Shown piece by piece: positions 11,790 to 25,800 of a stretch of DNA of 64,000 nt; position 1 is the stretch's first letter, and the number at the start of each line of letters is the position of its first letter. Source of the DNA: Brasenia schreberi. Taxonomy: Eukaryota; Streptophyta; Magnoliopsida; Nymphaeales; Cabombaceae. The notes beneath the pieces were generated by a model, which worked only from the letters and a program-made list of their open reading frames with translations, was not told where the DNA came from and did no database searches. The translations under genes were made by a program, and so were the position numbers. Location of the stretch: assembly GCA_036023115.1 (NCBI GenBank), contig JAYKKT010000090.1, positions 31,413,001-31,477,000 on the forward strand. The letters are read 5' to 3'.

Positions 11790-13883
11790 TCAAGGCTCAT
11801 TTACCATGTCAACTGGGAACCCGTCACGAATATCAGGACAAAGGGAGTATGAGTCATGAGCAAGTGTCTGCAGCACAGCAAAATGAACACAAGGAGTAAA
11901 ACTACAAAGCTCAGCAATCTATATAAAAATGCAGAAACCATCAGAGCAACAAGTGAGCGATGCTTAATTTACCTGCTCTTGCGATCGGAAGTACATAAAT
12001 GGAGTATAGTGCAAGAAATTTGATACCCTAGATGTATATATGTCAGCATACCTGAAAAGTGCAAGGATATCAAAACCATATCAAGAAGATATACGCAAGC
12101 TCTAACAAAGTTAGAAGGGTATAAGATGTTTGCCACTAACTTCTCTATTTGTCTTGTTAAGTGGCTTTTATCCCATAATCCCGCACGAGAAAGGTAACCC
12201 CACCTGGTAAGGTAAGACTAGCATCATTAGCAACAGAAGCATTATAAATCAATTAACACGATCAACAACAGAAGTATTATCAGCAACGGTAGATCCAGAA
12301 ATCTGTCAAACATGGAGGAAAATGCTGCCCATACACTTGGAAGAAAAAAATGGCATAAAGCATGTCTGTTTGTGAACGTGTGTTGTATTACTTGAAACCT
12401 GGGTACAGATCTACTGGAGACCAACTTAACAAACAAGGGAATGGTAAATGAAAAAACCAAACCACCTCCAAGAAGAATTTAAGAGTTCCCAAATCTGTAT
12501 TCGCACATGACTATAACACTTGACATCAAACTCTTTACAGCTCAACCAACTGCGTGTGTATAAATAGCAAGTTCCATGATAGTGAGAAAACAAGAAAAAA
12601 ATCCCACGCAAGTACTCGAACAGACTGGAATTTCCATGGCAAGTCAAATAATTAATACACCAAAGGAATGCCACATGGAGAGGTGCACAAAATCTAGTAA
12701 TATATCAATGTTCACCTTTTATTGAATTTCTCTCCATCTGCTTCCAACATAGGAGCAATTTCTTCATCCAATCTTTGCATAACAATCAGAAGCCTCTGCA
12801 TGGTCTCTGTAAGTTCTTTGCCGTCCATATTAGTTGCAGCAAGTGTCTGCACAAAGACATCACCAATCAGGAAACTGCAAAAGCCCCAGCACTGAATCAA
12901 CAAGCATGTTGAATTTGCAGTTTGTGATGCAATTTCAGAAACTGTGAAACCCTAGAATGTTGTAAAACTGAGAAACCATAGAATTCACGTGTAGTTTCAT
13001 AGATTCAAGCTTCTGTCTGCTACCCATTTTGCCTCAAATCTCAAGAGAAAACAAACCAGTGTGAGACCAAAAGAGGCTAACCCCTTCACTAAATTCTGAC
13101 AAATAACACCGATGGTAAAGATTAAACCAGATAACAACAACAACTAAGCCTTTTCCCATGAAGATTATAATCAGATAAAGTAGAAGATATCAATTAGCAA
13201 TGTCAGCACAGGAAACCAAATAAAAAAGACAAGCCACTAAACTCTCCCAAAGAGATTTACCTCTGCAGTTTGTGAAGTTATAAGTTTACCTGCGCAGGAC
13301 GTCCTTTGGTTCGTCGTTGTAGTGACAGACGTAGCTGATTAAAAACAGCTCCCATACTCTCCTTTTGATGCATAAGATTTATCAATGCTGTCCTTTGACT
13401 TTGGCTGTCAATAAGTGCACTATACTGCAATTACCAATTGATAAAAGATAATAAGTGAACTAGCAATTACCTTTTTCCCCTTGGTAGATACACCTAGCAA
13501 TGTAACCGAAAACGTGATCAAGGTTAAGCAAGATTTTTTTTCCCAATGACAATGCCATTGAAGTAAAATGTTAGAAAGTACAAAATAAAAATGTTGATTG
13601 GTTCATTATCAGAAAGGAACAAGCTCATATGCATTCTTGAAACACCAGCCATCAACTTGGAACAAGTTTTACAATCTCAAACAAGGAAACCAAAATTATA
13701 GTTGTACACTTGTACCTACCTCTTCTTCGAGTTCTCGGCAGATAAGAGCTGTTCGCCATCGTAAATGAACTTTGGATTGGCTAACATCAGTGTAAATATG
13801 GTCTCCAACATATAGTATCTCATCTCCATGAATGTTCAAGAATTTCTCAACCATCTGAGCGTTGCCCCCAGAGTAAAGCCCCC
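11790..13883 (-). CDS. 5'-nucleotidase exons 12-17 (motif IV and C terminus)
   Basis: Exon 12 (13720-13883) opens with the two bases completing a glycine codon begun in exon 11. It carries GGLYSGG and the metal-binding HAD motif IV GDHIYTD, followed by the family's [13 protein letters not shown] block. Exon 13 (13290-13424) encodes the helical [16 protein letters not shown] segment. Exon 14 (12716-12846) encodes [17 protein letters not shown] and the acidic-helical tail. Exons 15-16 (12141-12203, 11973-12051) carry [16 protein letters not shown] and the [12 protein letters not shown] block. Exon 17 (11790-11867) ends in DMVNEP then TGA. Exon 15 uses an AA|GTTAGT donor, where the split lysine codon is completed by exon 16. 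Introns 12 to 16 are compact, in contrast to intron 11. Confidence 0.92.
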
Positions 13884-16800
13884 CTACCGAATCAAGAAAA
13901 TATTGGTGTATAAAGTGCACAAGGATCCAATAAACAAAGTGCATAGACATGCTCTTTGGATTAAGGCTCCAGAAAAAACTATTTTAAGTGGCTAATTTCG
14001 TATATAAGAAGCCTACGTATGAAAAAGGATGATAGACTTCCCCATCTGACAACTGTACATTGGGGGGTGGGTCCGGGTGGGGAGGTTGTGGACACCATTT
14101 TCCATACTTTGTATATGAGTAGTTCACCAAATTTCTTCTACAGTCCTAAGATTTGGTGGAATTTATCATGCGCTTCTTGGCTGCAAAGCTGGAAGAAGAA
14201 GCTTAAAGAATTGGTAAGCTTTGCTCATTCGTTAGTGCTTTGAGAACTTGCCAAAGAGTTTTCAGCTAGGGTGAAAACACAGGTAAAAGATAGCTTACAC
14301 AAGCTACGCCTAGCACAACGCCCTAGGACCAATGTTATGAATCTTCATAAAGTCGATCAGTATGATGAGAGCAAGGACTCAACTTTGTGCTTTGCAAGTC
14401 TTAGATATCAATGCTAAGTTTCATTTTGAGATCTTGAGATCTTTGTTGAATGAACCTTGTGTATCACCCCCCAATGGTTTAGAGAGAGCATACGTGAAAT
14501 GGAAGGTTAAACACACATAGGTAGAGGACAGAGAGGCACACACTAGAGGATACTTCTAAACGAACCTCAACCTATCTGAGCTGACACATTAAGTGGATAA
14601 AAGAGCAATGATTCTGGATTAAGCTTGCTTGCTTGCTTTCTGCTCTATACCACAAGGACTGGGCTCCTGTCATGGGGAACTGGAAGAACAGAAGTATGAA
14701 AACTGAAGACATGCAAACATTGTCATATTGGAACAAGATATTTACTGAATCAGAGAAAACAAAGTGGATGTTCAAAGAATTTCCTCAAGCATCTCAGTAT
14801 GCATTACCACTAATGGAATTTGTCCTACAATACTTGATCCTGAATCTTTTTAAGAACTACTCAACAACAACAACAACAACAACAACTAAGCCTTTTCCCA
14901 TACTAGACGGGGTCGGCTACATGGATTCTTTGTTTCCACAGATCCCTATCGTGTGCCATGTTAGCAGTTAACTCCCAATAAGCTAGATCATTCTTTATTG
15001 TTTCTTTCCAACACTTTTGTGGTCGTACTCTACCTCTTTTAATACTTTCCAAATTTAGTTTTTCTACCCTTCTTACAGGTTCTTCTTCTGATCTTCGTTC
15101 TATATGTCCAAACCATCTTAAACGATGTTCTCTCATTTTATCCTCTATTGGTGCCACTCCTAATTTGTTTCTAATAACCTCATTATGTATACGGCACTCA
15201 TCCATCTCAACATCTTCATTTCTGTCACAAACATCTTTTGTACATGTTGATGATTAACTGCCCAACACTCAGAACCATAAAACATGGCAGGCCTAATTGC
15301 TGCTCTATAATATTTACCTTTTAATTTTAATGGTATCTTCTTATCACAAAGAATACCTGATGCTCCTCTCCATTTTAACCAACCAGCATTAATTCTATGT
15401 GTAACATCTCCATCAATTCTTCCATCACTTTGAAAAATTGACCCTAGGTATTTAAAACTTTCCTTTTGGGGAATGCAATGTGTGCCAATTTTAATTTCTA
15501 TGTCCTCTGAAGTAGCCAAATGATCAAACTTACATTCCATATATTCTGTCTTTGTTCTACTAAGTCGGAGGCCTTTGCTTTCTAATGTTTCTCTCCATAG
15601 TTCTAATTTTCTATTAACTTTTTCGTTAGACTCCTCCACTAATACAATGTCATCTGCAAATAACATACACCAAGGTACTTCATCTTGAATATGTTTTGTT
15701 AACTCATCCATCACCATTATAAATAAGTATGGACTTAAAGTTGATCCTTGATGTAACCCAATATTAACTTCAAAGAAGTCTGTCGTTCCTTCATGAGTCC
15801 TCACACATGTTTTTGAACCATCATACATGTCTCTTATAAGGTTAATATATGTCAATGGGATACCTCTTTTTTTCAAAGTTCTCCAAAGAACCTCCCTCGG
15901 TACCCTATCATAAGCTTATTCTAGATCAATAAATATCATGTGAAGGTCTTTCTTTTTTGCTCTAAAATGTTTCATAAGACGTCTCAAAAGGTGAATCGCT
16001 TCAATAGTAGATCTGCCTGGCATAAATCCAAATTGGTTCTGTGTTGTACTTGATACTTGTCTTAACCTACATTCGATAATTCTTTCCCATAATTTCATAG
16101 TATGACTCATTAACTTGATACCTCGATAATTCGCACAATTTTGAATGTCTCCCTTGTTCTTATATATGGGTATAAGTGTACTTGTTCTCCATTCCTCGGG
16201 CATCTTTTGGTTTTTCCATATTTCATTAAATAGTCTTGTGAGCCAAGTGATTCCTATTTCTCCTAGTATTTTCCAAACTTCTATAGGAATATTATCTGGT
16301 CCTACCGATTTACCACTCTTCATATGTTTAAGAGCCTCTTTGACTTCATTCTTTTGAATACGTCGGTTGAAATTGTGGTTTATATACTTTTGTTTTCTGA
16401 CTTGACTAAATCTCCCAAACTAATACTAACATCTTTATTTTCATTAAAAAGATTATAAAAATAGTTTTTCCATCTATTTCTTATATCATCATTTGCCACT
16501 AGAATTTTTTCATCCTCGTCTTTTATGCATCTAACATAATTAAGATCTTTAGTTTTCTTATCTCTAGCCCTAGCTATCCTAAAAATATCTCTTTAACCCT
16601 CTTTTGAGTTGAGTTTTTTATATAAGTCATCCCAAATCTTAGCTTTTGCTTCACTAATGGCCTTTTTCGCTTCCTTCTTTGCTTTCTTATAAGCTTCTAA
16701 AGTTTCACTAGTTTTCTTAGCATAATGTAATTTGTAACATGCCCTCTTTGCCTTGATTTTATTTTGTACTACTTCACTCCACCACCAAGCTTCTTTTTGT

Positions 16801-19800
16801 GCCGGTACACCTCCCTTAGATACCCCTAACACATCTTCGCCACTTTCCTAATATGTATAGCCATATTGTTCCACATATTACAGGGTGTGCCAACATAATT
16901 CCAAACATCTCCTTGAAGGACTTTCTGTTTAAATATATCTTCTTTCTCGCTTTTGAGGTTCCACCATTTAGTCTGAATAGCTCGATGCACTCTTTTCTTC
17001 TTTGTCCACTTTTTTATTTGTAAATCCATAACTAAAAGTCGATGTTGGGTGGTTAAGCTTTCTCCTGGAATTACCTTACAATCTTTACAACACGCTCTAT
17101 CTTTTTTTCGACAAATAAAGTAATCAATTTGTGTTTGTGATAAGCCACTCTTATAAGTAATTAAATGTTCGTCTCGTTTTTTGAAGATTGTATTGACTAC
17201 AAAGAGATCAAATGACATAGCAAAATTTAAAATCTCCCTACCTTCCTCGTTTATATCCCCAAAACCAAAGTTTCCATGAATCCCTTGATATCCTAATGCC
17301 TCTTTACCGACATGTCCATTTAAATCTCCTCCTAAACAAATCATCTCCCTTTGTGGAATCTTTTGAAACACCTTATCTAACTCTTCCCAAAAAACTGTCT
17401 TTATACTATCTTCTAGTCCTACTTGTGGTGCGTAAGCACAAACTATATTCAAAACCTCTGCTCCTAACACTAATTTCAACGTCATGATTCGGTCACCATA
17501 TCGTTGTATGTCTACTACACTCTCCTTTAAATCTTTATTTATGATAATACCAACTCCATTTCGAGCCTTTTCTTTACCTGAGTACCATAATTTAAAACTT
17601 GTATCCTCTATCTCCTTTGCTTTTTCTCCAACCCATTTTGTCTCTTGTAAACATAGAATATGAATCTTTCTCCAACCCATTTTTAAGAACTACTCAACCA
17701 CAGGAAATTCATAATCTTGCTCTACCGGAATCTTTACAGCAGGTCTATGTTTTGAATTCCAAAACCTACAACATGCTCTCTTACTGAGAAAAGAGTGGCT
17801 GTATCTCTATCATGAGTTAAACCAAAGAAATAGACATAAAAAATAGTTTGAATCCTAATGTTGTGAGGTCATGTGTGTGATGAAATTAAACAGCTTATTG
17901 ATCATTGAGGCAGAATACAGGATGAAGCACTACGTGCTGGTCGGCCACACACACAACCGACTTCCATCATTTTCACGTTAAACCCTAATGACTACTTATA
18001 GTGTTGTTTTAACTTGAAAGACTATAATACCCCTAGTAAGTGATGGATCAGAATCTGATCCATTAGGATCCATATTACATAATATACATGACTTAGACTT
18101 ACCTATGACTCTATGTATAGGTCTATAACTAAATAATAACACTAATTAATCAAGATTTAACTTGATCTTCAACACGCCCCCTCAAGTTGAATCTTGAAGG
18201 TTTGTAATTCTCAACTGATGGAGAGCTTTCTGAAATCCTCCTACTGAAGCAGGTTTTGTGAAAATATCCACCAATTGGTCTTCTGAGCATACATGAATCA
18301 TATTGAAGATACCTTGTGTAATCTTTTCTCAGATGAAGTGACAATCTATCTCAATATGCTTCGTTCGTTCATGAAAAACAGGATTTGAGGCAATCTGGAG
18401 AGTTGCTTTGCTATCAGTATAAAAGGTAATCGGAGTATTCACTTTAAAGTGAAGTTCTATTAAGAGGGATAAAACCCATATCCCTTCACACATGCCTGAA
18501 GCAATTGCACGATATTTTGCTTATGCACTCGATCTAGACACAAGTGATTGTTTCTTGCTTTTCCATGATACAATGTTTCCTCCCAAACATACCACATACC
18601 CAATAGTTGATTTTCTGTCTGTCTTCGAACCTGCCCAATCAGCATCTGAGTATATCTTTAGATCAAGGGATGAATTCGCAGTGTACAATAAACCATAGGT
18701 TAGTGTAGACTTCAAATATCTGATGATATGAAAGACTGTACTCATATGATGTTTGAAAGGATTATGCATCCATCTACTCACATAGCCAACAGCAAAGCTA
18801 ATATCAGGACGTGTAATAGTAACATATATTAGGTTCCCCACTAATTTCTGGTGCCTTCCGATATCCTCATATGGTTCTGCATTGTTATCGTCCTCCTTAT
18901 GAGTCTCCATAGGAATTGAGCATATACGACAGTCTTCCATTTTTGTTTCCTTCAAGAAGTCCATAATATATTTCCTTTGACTTAAGAATAATGCATTGTT
19001 GCTATGAATCACCTCTATACCGAGAAAGTAATTTAATCTTTCCAAATCTTTCAAGTCAAATAAAATATTGAGTTGTTTCTTTAGCTCACAAATACATGCA
19101 GTGTCATCTCCTGTAACAATGATATCATCAACGTATACCAGTAACATAATATTTCTCTGACCTTGCTTAATGAATAGTGTATGATCGTTGATACATTGCT
19201 TGAACCCGAGTCCAAATTCCATCACTAAATTTCTCAAACCATGCCCGTGGGGATTGTTTCAATCCATAAATTGATTTCTTTAGTTTGCACACTTTCTCTT
19301 GTTCGTTCCCATTAAAATATTCTGGTGGCAAGTCCATATAAATGTCTTCCCTGAGATCACCCTGAAGGAATGCATTCTTCACGTCCAGCTGCCATAATTC
19401 CCATCTTCTATTAACTGCCAAGCTTAACAAGATTCTGATGGTGTTCATCTTTGCTATTGGTGCAAATGTCTCTGTGTAATCTATGTCGTAGGACTGACTA
19501 TAACATTTTGCAACTAATCTTGCCTTATATCTTTCTATATTCTCATCTGCCTTATATTTTACTCAGAATACCCACTTACATCCTACAGTCTTCCATTCAG
19601 ATGGTAGATCTATCAATTCCCAAGTATGATTACGTACTAATGCTGAAATTTCCTCTTTCATAGCCGCTTTCCATTTTGGATGGACTTTAGCCTCTTCATA
19701 GGTCCTTAGTATAAACGTATTTTCTGTATTCATCACAAATAGTTGATATTCCCTAGGATAATTAGAGAATGATACCATTTTGTCTAATGCATATTTTGCA

Positions 19801-22800
19801 GTTGCACGCTTCCCTTTTCTAATTGCAATAGATAAATCATTCATTTTAATATCCGAATTGTAAGAGGTTATCTGAAGAGGAGGTGAATCTGATTCACATT
19901 GAGAATTTTAATCTAGGGTGAGAGTCTGATCTGGAAAAACAATCCCTCAGCTTCTTCTATTATATACTCGCCATTCCCCTGCATTTTCATGAGTAGATGT
20001 AATTTTAGTCGGAGAAAGTGGGATCACTTGAGTAGACTGTATTTATTTCTTATGAAGGTTCTTCCTGCACTCCATAAAATGGTATGTCTTTATGAAAGGT
20101 GACATCCATAGTAACATAAAACTTTTGTTTGGAAGGATCATAACACTTATAACCTTTTTGAGTAGTCGAATATCCCAAGAAGATGCACTTGATTGATCTT
20201 GCATCAAGTTTATCTCTAGCACCTTCATAAATATGAAAAAAACATGTATAGCCAAATATTATCGGTAATAAATGAAATTGTTTCTTGGAAGGATATAGGC
20301 AATGAAATGGAGTATTACCACTGAGAACCCTGCTTGACATACGATTTATAAGAAAAACTGATGTTAAGATTGCTTCACCCCAATAATATTTTGGTGCATT
20401 GCATCTAATTAAGAGAGTCCTTGCAATTTCTAAAATATGTCGGTTCTTTCTTTCAGCTATACCATTCTGTTGAGGAGAGTGAGAACATGAGGTCTGGTGT
20501 AAGATGTCATGCTGTAGAAAATACGAATAAAGGGATCGAGACATAAATTCCCCACCACTATCGCTGCAAAAGGTCTTAATGGTACTCTGAAATTGATTCT
20601 GTACAAACTGACAATATACAGAAAGAATCTCCTTCACTTCATCTTTAGTCTTCATAAGATAAATTATAGTAAATCTAGTGAAGTCGTCAATAAATGATAC
20701 AAAATACTTATATCCCTGCATAGAAGTTGTCGAACTAAGGCCCCAAATATCAGAATACACAATATCAAAAGGAATGGAAGATCTTTCTTCATTTAAAGGA
20801 AATGAAATACGATGGTGTTTTGCATTCTGGTAAGTTTCACAATTCAAGTTCAAATCATTAGAATCACTAAATTCTGGTAATAACATCTTTATTTTAGAAA
20901 ATGGTAAATGGCCTAGCCGCTGGTGCCAACGAGGTATATGCTCATTCTGTCTCTCGGTGATAATTATTGATTGTAGTGCAACACCTTTATTGTTCTCACA
21001 AAAATAAAGGTCTCTCCTCACATTACCCTGACCAAAGATCTTCCCCATCTTCAGTTCTTGAAAGACACATCCAGTGGAATCAAAGATTATACGACATTTT
21101 AAATCCTGAGTAATAGCAAAGATAGATAATAGGTTTACTGATATGTTTGGAACATGTAAAACATTTTTCAATGTGCAAAAAGATGTAACAATACTTCTTT
21201 TTCCCACTATTGGTGTAAGAGATTCATATGCCAGTCTAATATTGATTTGTGCCTGTATCAATTCATAGTTATCAAAGAAGTCTCTTCTGCTTGTCATTCT
21301 GATCCCTGCTGAAGAATGCTCTATTGTTTCTATTCTGAAAATAGGTAGATTTCCCAACTAACTCCCAGCAAGTTTTCTTGGTGTGTCGTGGTTTTCCACA
21401 GTGAGAGCAGCTGATCTTATCTTTCTCTTCATATGTCTATCTAGATCTATCTTTGCCTCTACCATAACCTCCCCTTCCTCTAGCGAAAGGGAGAATATAA
21501 GTATTTTTCTCGACAAATGCTGAGGTCTTAGAATTAATTTTGGTCTCTTTTTCAAGAAGCTTCCTGTCTTCTTCTCTAAGAAGGAGTGAGTATAATGTAC
21601 TCAAAGATGGGAGTTCTTCCCTCCTGAGAATGTTATTCTTTACAGATTCATATTGTGATGATATACCCCATAGAAGATCAAACACTTTACGTTCTTCAAA
21701 CTCCTCATTCTGCTCTAGTGTGCAAGTTTGACATTTAGTCTTGGAGTACAGATGTAGTTCTTCCCACAGACCTCTGAGCTCTGCATAATACTCGCTAACT
21801 GACCTTCATCCTTATTTGCATTTCTGAATCTTCTCTATGAGATCATATTTCTTCGCAATATTTTTCCTTTGAGCATAAGCTTCCTAAACTGCTAGCCAGA
21901 TATCTTTAGCAGTGTCTAAAAACATAAAAGTACTGCCAATGGAGGGAGTCGTGGAGTTAACCAAGTACTTACTAATACATTTTCTCTGCACTACCGAGAA
22001 TATGACGGATATGAAATCAGAGGTCGAGGAATATCACCTGTCAAATAATCCCATCGCCCCCTTGCACAATAGCCAATTCAATAGATCTGACCCATTGTAA
22101 GTAATTCTTGTCGTCTAGTTTCAAATTTGTGATTTGAAAACCTTCACTTTTGTCTGACGAGAGTTCATGACTTCTTACCATCTTTACTCTTTCCATATTT
22201 GGATTAATTTCTTACTTACGAAATACCTTAAATCTGCCCCAATCGGTCGAACACTGAAAAACTCAAAAAAAATTGAGGAAACTACTGTCTCACTTAATCC
22301 CCTTCTCACTAATGGTTAGAAAACAATAATAACCTTGACATTGGCAGCCAAGAATCATCAAAGGATGAAGCACTATGTCCAAGGTCTTTTTTCTGTTTTT
22401 TTCTTCTCTCCTTGATGCTAAACGGCCACAATAAGCTCTGATACCATGATGAAATTAAACAGCAACAAAACTTTATTGATCATTGAGGCAGAATACAAGA
22501 TAAAGCACTATGTGCTGGTCGGCCACACACACAGCCGACATCCATCATTTTCACGTTAAACCCTAATGGCAGCCCTAATGACTACTTATAGTGTTGTTTT
22601 AATTTGAAAGACTATAATACCCCTAGTAAGTGATGGATCAGAATCTGATCCATTAGGATCCGTATTACATAATACCATAATATACGTGACTTAGACTTAC
22701 CTATGACTCTACGTATATATCTATAACTAAATAATAACACTAATTAATCAAGATTTAACTTGATCTTCAACAGTGTGCACTCACGTTCTTTCATGATATT

Positions 22801-25800
22801 ATATCTAACTTTATCTAATAAATACATAATTTGCACAAAACCAAAAAACAAGGCAGTGAACGTAGACAAACCTACATCTTTCAAATACACAAGGTGAATG
22901 AAACCTAGCAATTGATGAAACCACCATAATCTCTAAAAGATGCACAGCACATTGTCCCATAGAAATTTAAGTTTACTCACATTCCTCACAGTTGAATAAT
23001 AGAAACAAACTGAACCTCATTCTGATTACTCATGATATCTTACACAAAGATCTTCAAAGAATAAATGAAATAGCGTTTACCAGGAAGAGCTTTAAAACAG
23101 GGCCTCATCAATCCATCCTCTGTCACAACCTCATACATGGGTTGAGACATTTGGAAGAACTCAGGTTTCCTTGCAGACACAATCACCTGAATAGAATAGC
23201 ACACTTCACCTTAGTTACCATGAACAGTTCTAGTGACTGTCATCGATGCTGTCAAAATTTCTTGGGAAATGACAATTGTCAAAGATTGATGGAGCATCAT
23301 GCATGATTATTCATTTTTAAGCACATCAATGCAATGTTGTATAAAAGGCTGCCTCAGCAAAACAGTGCAGAAGCAAGGCCTTACCATGTCAAAAAGATCT
23401 CTCCATCCTATGTCATTTGGAAGATACCTATTAAATGCGTGCTGCATCATTTTATTTGTGTAGAGGTAATCTGAATTGGTAATCAGCAGCAACTTTTTAC
23501 CTGCCTGAGAATATAACAAAGAAGAACATATTTTCATGGAAGAGGAAAAGAACTGTAAATCACAGGCTAAGTACTTCCACACCTCCTTTTGGTCCAGAAG
23601 AGCTAATGGAAGCTCCGGATCAGGTATTACAAATCGTTCTGGCTCAGCAATAATCTCGCTCTGTTAAAAAATGAGAACAATAATTCAGGTGAAAAACAAA
23701 AAGTCATAAGCAAATGAAGTACAGAACTAACCTTAAGCCGGCCTTCTACATGTGCATTGAAAAGTGCCAAAGCAACTACCTGAAAAGGAACTGTAACTTG
23801 TATCATCCTGATTGCAGTATAATTTCTAGGGATACCAAATGCGAAAAAGAGGGCAACATTTACTTTGTAGAGGCCCCTGTAATCTAGTGGTCCAAGCTCT
23901 GCAGGCAGTGCACCTTCATCCAACCTGTCAACCATCTACAACAGTAACAAACTAAAGGGATTTGATCTCCACATAAAATGGTAAAAGTTAATTCACTTGA
24001 TTTAGTCAGGAAATAAATTTTTTAAAATTCCTTCAACTGGAAAGTGACAAAAAACGCCCCCAGCTCAATATGGATTAACTACCAGATGAGTGATTGAGCA
24101 CATAAGCCACAACTTGAAATGCATAAACGTCTAATATAATATTTCAGTCACAAAGTTGTGAATGACATCTATAAGCATTTCTTGGATTCTAATTCTCAGT
24201 TTACTTGAATAATCAGAGCCAGATAAAAGTCATTGCTCTTTCTCTTGTACCACATTGGCGTAATGACTTTAATGATAAGGATCATGTTTTATCGTTTATT
24301 TCAACATAAGGCTTCCTCTGTCAAGTAAGAGGACAATAGAAGAATGTGAAGTCTACGGTCAAGAATATGTTATTACCATCTGAGAAATACAAGTCCCCAC
24401 AATGATCATATATAGTGGACTTGAAAAGCACTGCTAAACATACTATATTTCAGTGAAAGAAACGCAAACATCTATTACCTGCATATACATTACTGCCTCT
24501 GATACAGAGAAAAATGTATTCAGGAACTCCCATATACTTTCCTTCCTTAAATCAACCAGCTCTCTTCCATACATCTCACTTTTAGAGAGAAGCAGATCTT
24601 CAGAATTTATTGTTGTATTCATACTTGCGGTAAAGAAAGAAGTGCAGATAGATGATAGAAAAGTGAAAGAGGTCTGCACCTTACAGCTCTTGTTGAAAGC
24701 ATTCTAGTCCCATGCATAGCCCTTTTAATATAACCAAAACGATCAGCCTTAACCAAGTTTCCTCTCTCTTTGTCCATGATCAGGCCTCTAATAACCTAAA
24801 ATTAGGAAAGTGAAAAGTGGTAAATATATCCCAAAACCATGACCTGGAGATAATGAATTAGCTGAAAACTTGGTTATCATCCATCCATCCACGGATCACA
24901 GTATTACCAAGTCTGGGTCAAAGGTGAGGCCATCAACAGGAAACCCCATGCTTTTAAGGTTCGACATGCCATAATCATAAGCCCGACCCTCCCAAGCCTG
25001 TTACAACATTGCAACTCATGGAAGATTCGTCAACTGTTAGAGTTACTTGCAGGAGGCATGATGATGACTTAAAAAATAAGATACTTGAAGCTTAATACAC
25101 AGTTTGACAGATATTCCCTTCAAACAAATATGAAAACAAGAAGACATCAAACAAAAACATGGCATTACCATTTTCATACGCCCTTTACAAGTGAGCAGCA
25201 AGAAGACAGCAGATTAACTGCAACAATAAAATCTAGTGATTGTATTTACGCAAACAAGAATGAGTGATACAGATTATTATTAAAATATAAGACAACTAGC
25301 ATAGCACCTGAAGTACAACTAAAAGAACATATCACTTGCATATGGAGTCAAGGGAACTTCAATTCCTGCTCGATCTCACCATGCAGATTCATCATGTACC
25401 ATTTTCAGATTTTGTTCCAAATTCTGAAACAGAAAAATCCTCATTTTGATTTCCATATTGCTAGTGGTATTATTGATTCAAGAAATTTTAACGTCCTAGG
25501 TTTTTGTTGTCTTAACTTTCGCATGTTTCTTCCTATCAAGCTTAACCAATCAAAACTCTAAACCTCCCCATAAACACGGATCTGAAAGAGAATCGGCCCA
25601 ATGGCAAGAATGTTAACTTCCATAAATAGAATTTCACCAAATAATTTGAAATGTGTGTTCCGTGAGGAAAGGTCATTGCTGGATAAACCAAATAGTGAAC
25701 GTTGTTAAAGGTTTTTGGATCCAAGTGCTTTGTTTACTCATATAAAAATGACAAACATTCTCCTTGAGACACAGAATGTGTTTTGATTAGCTAAGGTGCC

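Larger units (their letters stand above)
17878..22772 (-). mobile_element. Copia A: complete Ty1/copia LTR retrotransposon in intron 11
   Basis: The 4.9-kb element has a 5' LTR at 22,447-22,772 (326 bp) and a 3' LTR at 17,878-18,174 (297 bp). On its own strand the LTRs start TGTTGAAG and end TTTCATCA. It is flanked by the 5-bp duplication GTGTG at 17,873-17,877 and 22,773-22,777. The primer-binding site TGGTATCAGAGC (22,435-22,446) directly follows the 5' LTR and matches the 3' end of initiator-methionine tRNA. A polypurine tract, TTGAGGGGGCG, precedes the 3' LTR. The domain order gag, integrase, RT, RNase H defines copia. The LTR length difference of 29 bp is fully explained by three indels of 9, 12 and 8 bp; I count about 11 substitutions besides. 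Confidence 0.95.

Noticed and set aside
14633..14971. 112-codon + strand ORF next to LINE A
   Set aside because: It runs through the target-site duplication into the LINE tail (Thr run from the AAC repeat), so much of it is insertion sequence; the rest shows no known domain.
22435..22446. Piece of a tRNA-Met gene
   Set aside because: It is the 12-base primer-binding site beside the Copia A LTR; no tRNA cloverleaf surrounds it. Same for 49,578-49,589.
23627..23935. Single 102-codon ORF at exons 7-8 of the nucleotidase
   Set aside because: It reads through introns 7 and 8; only 23,864-23,935 and 23,732-23,779 within it match the family and are splice-bounded.
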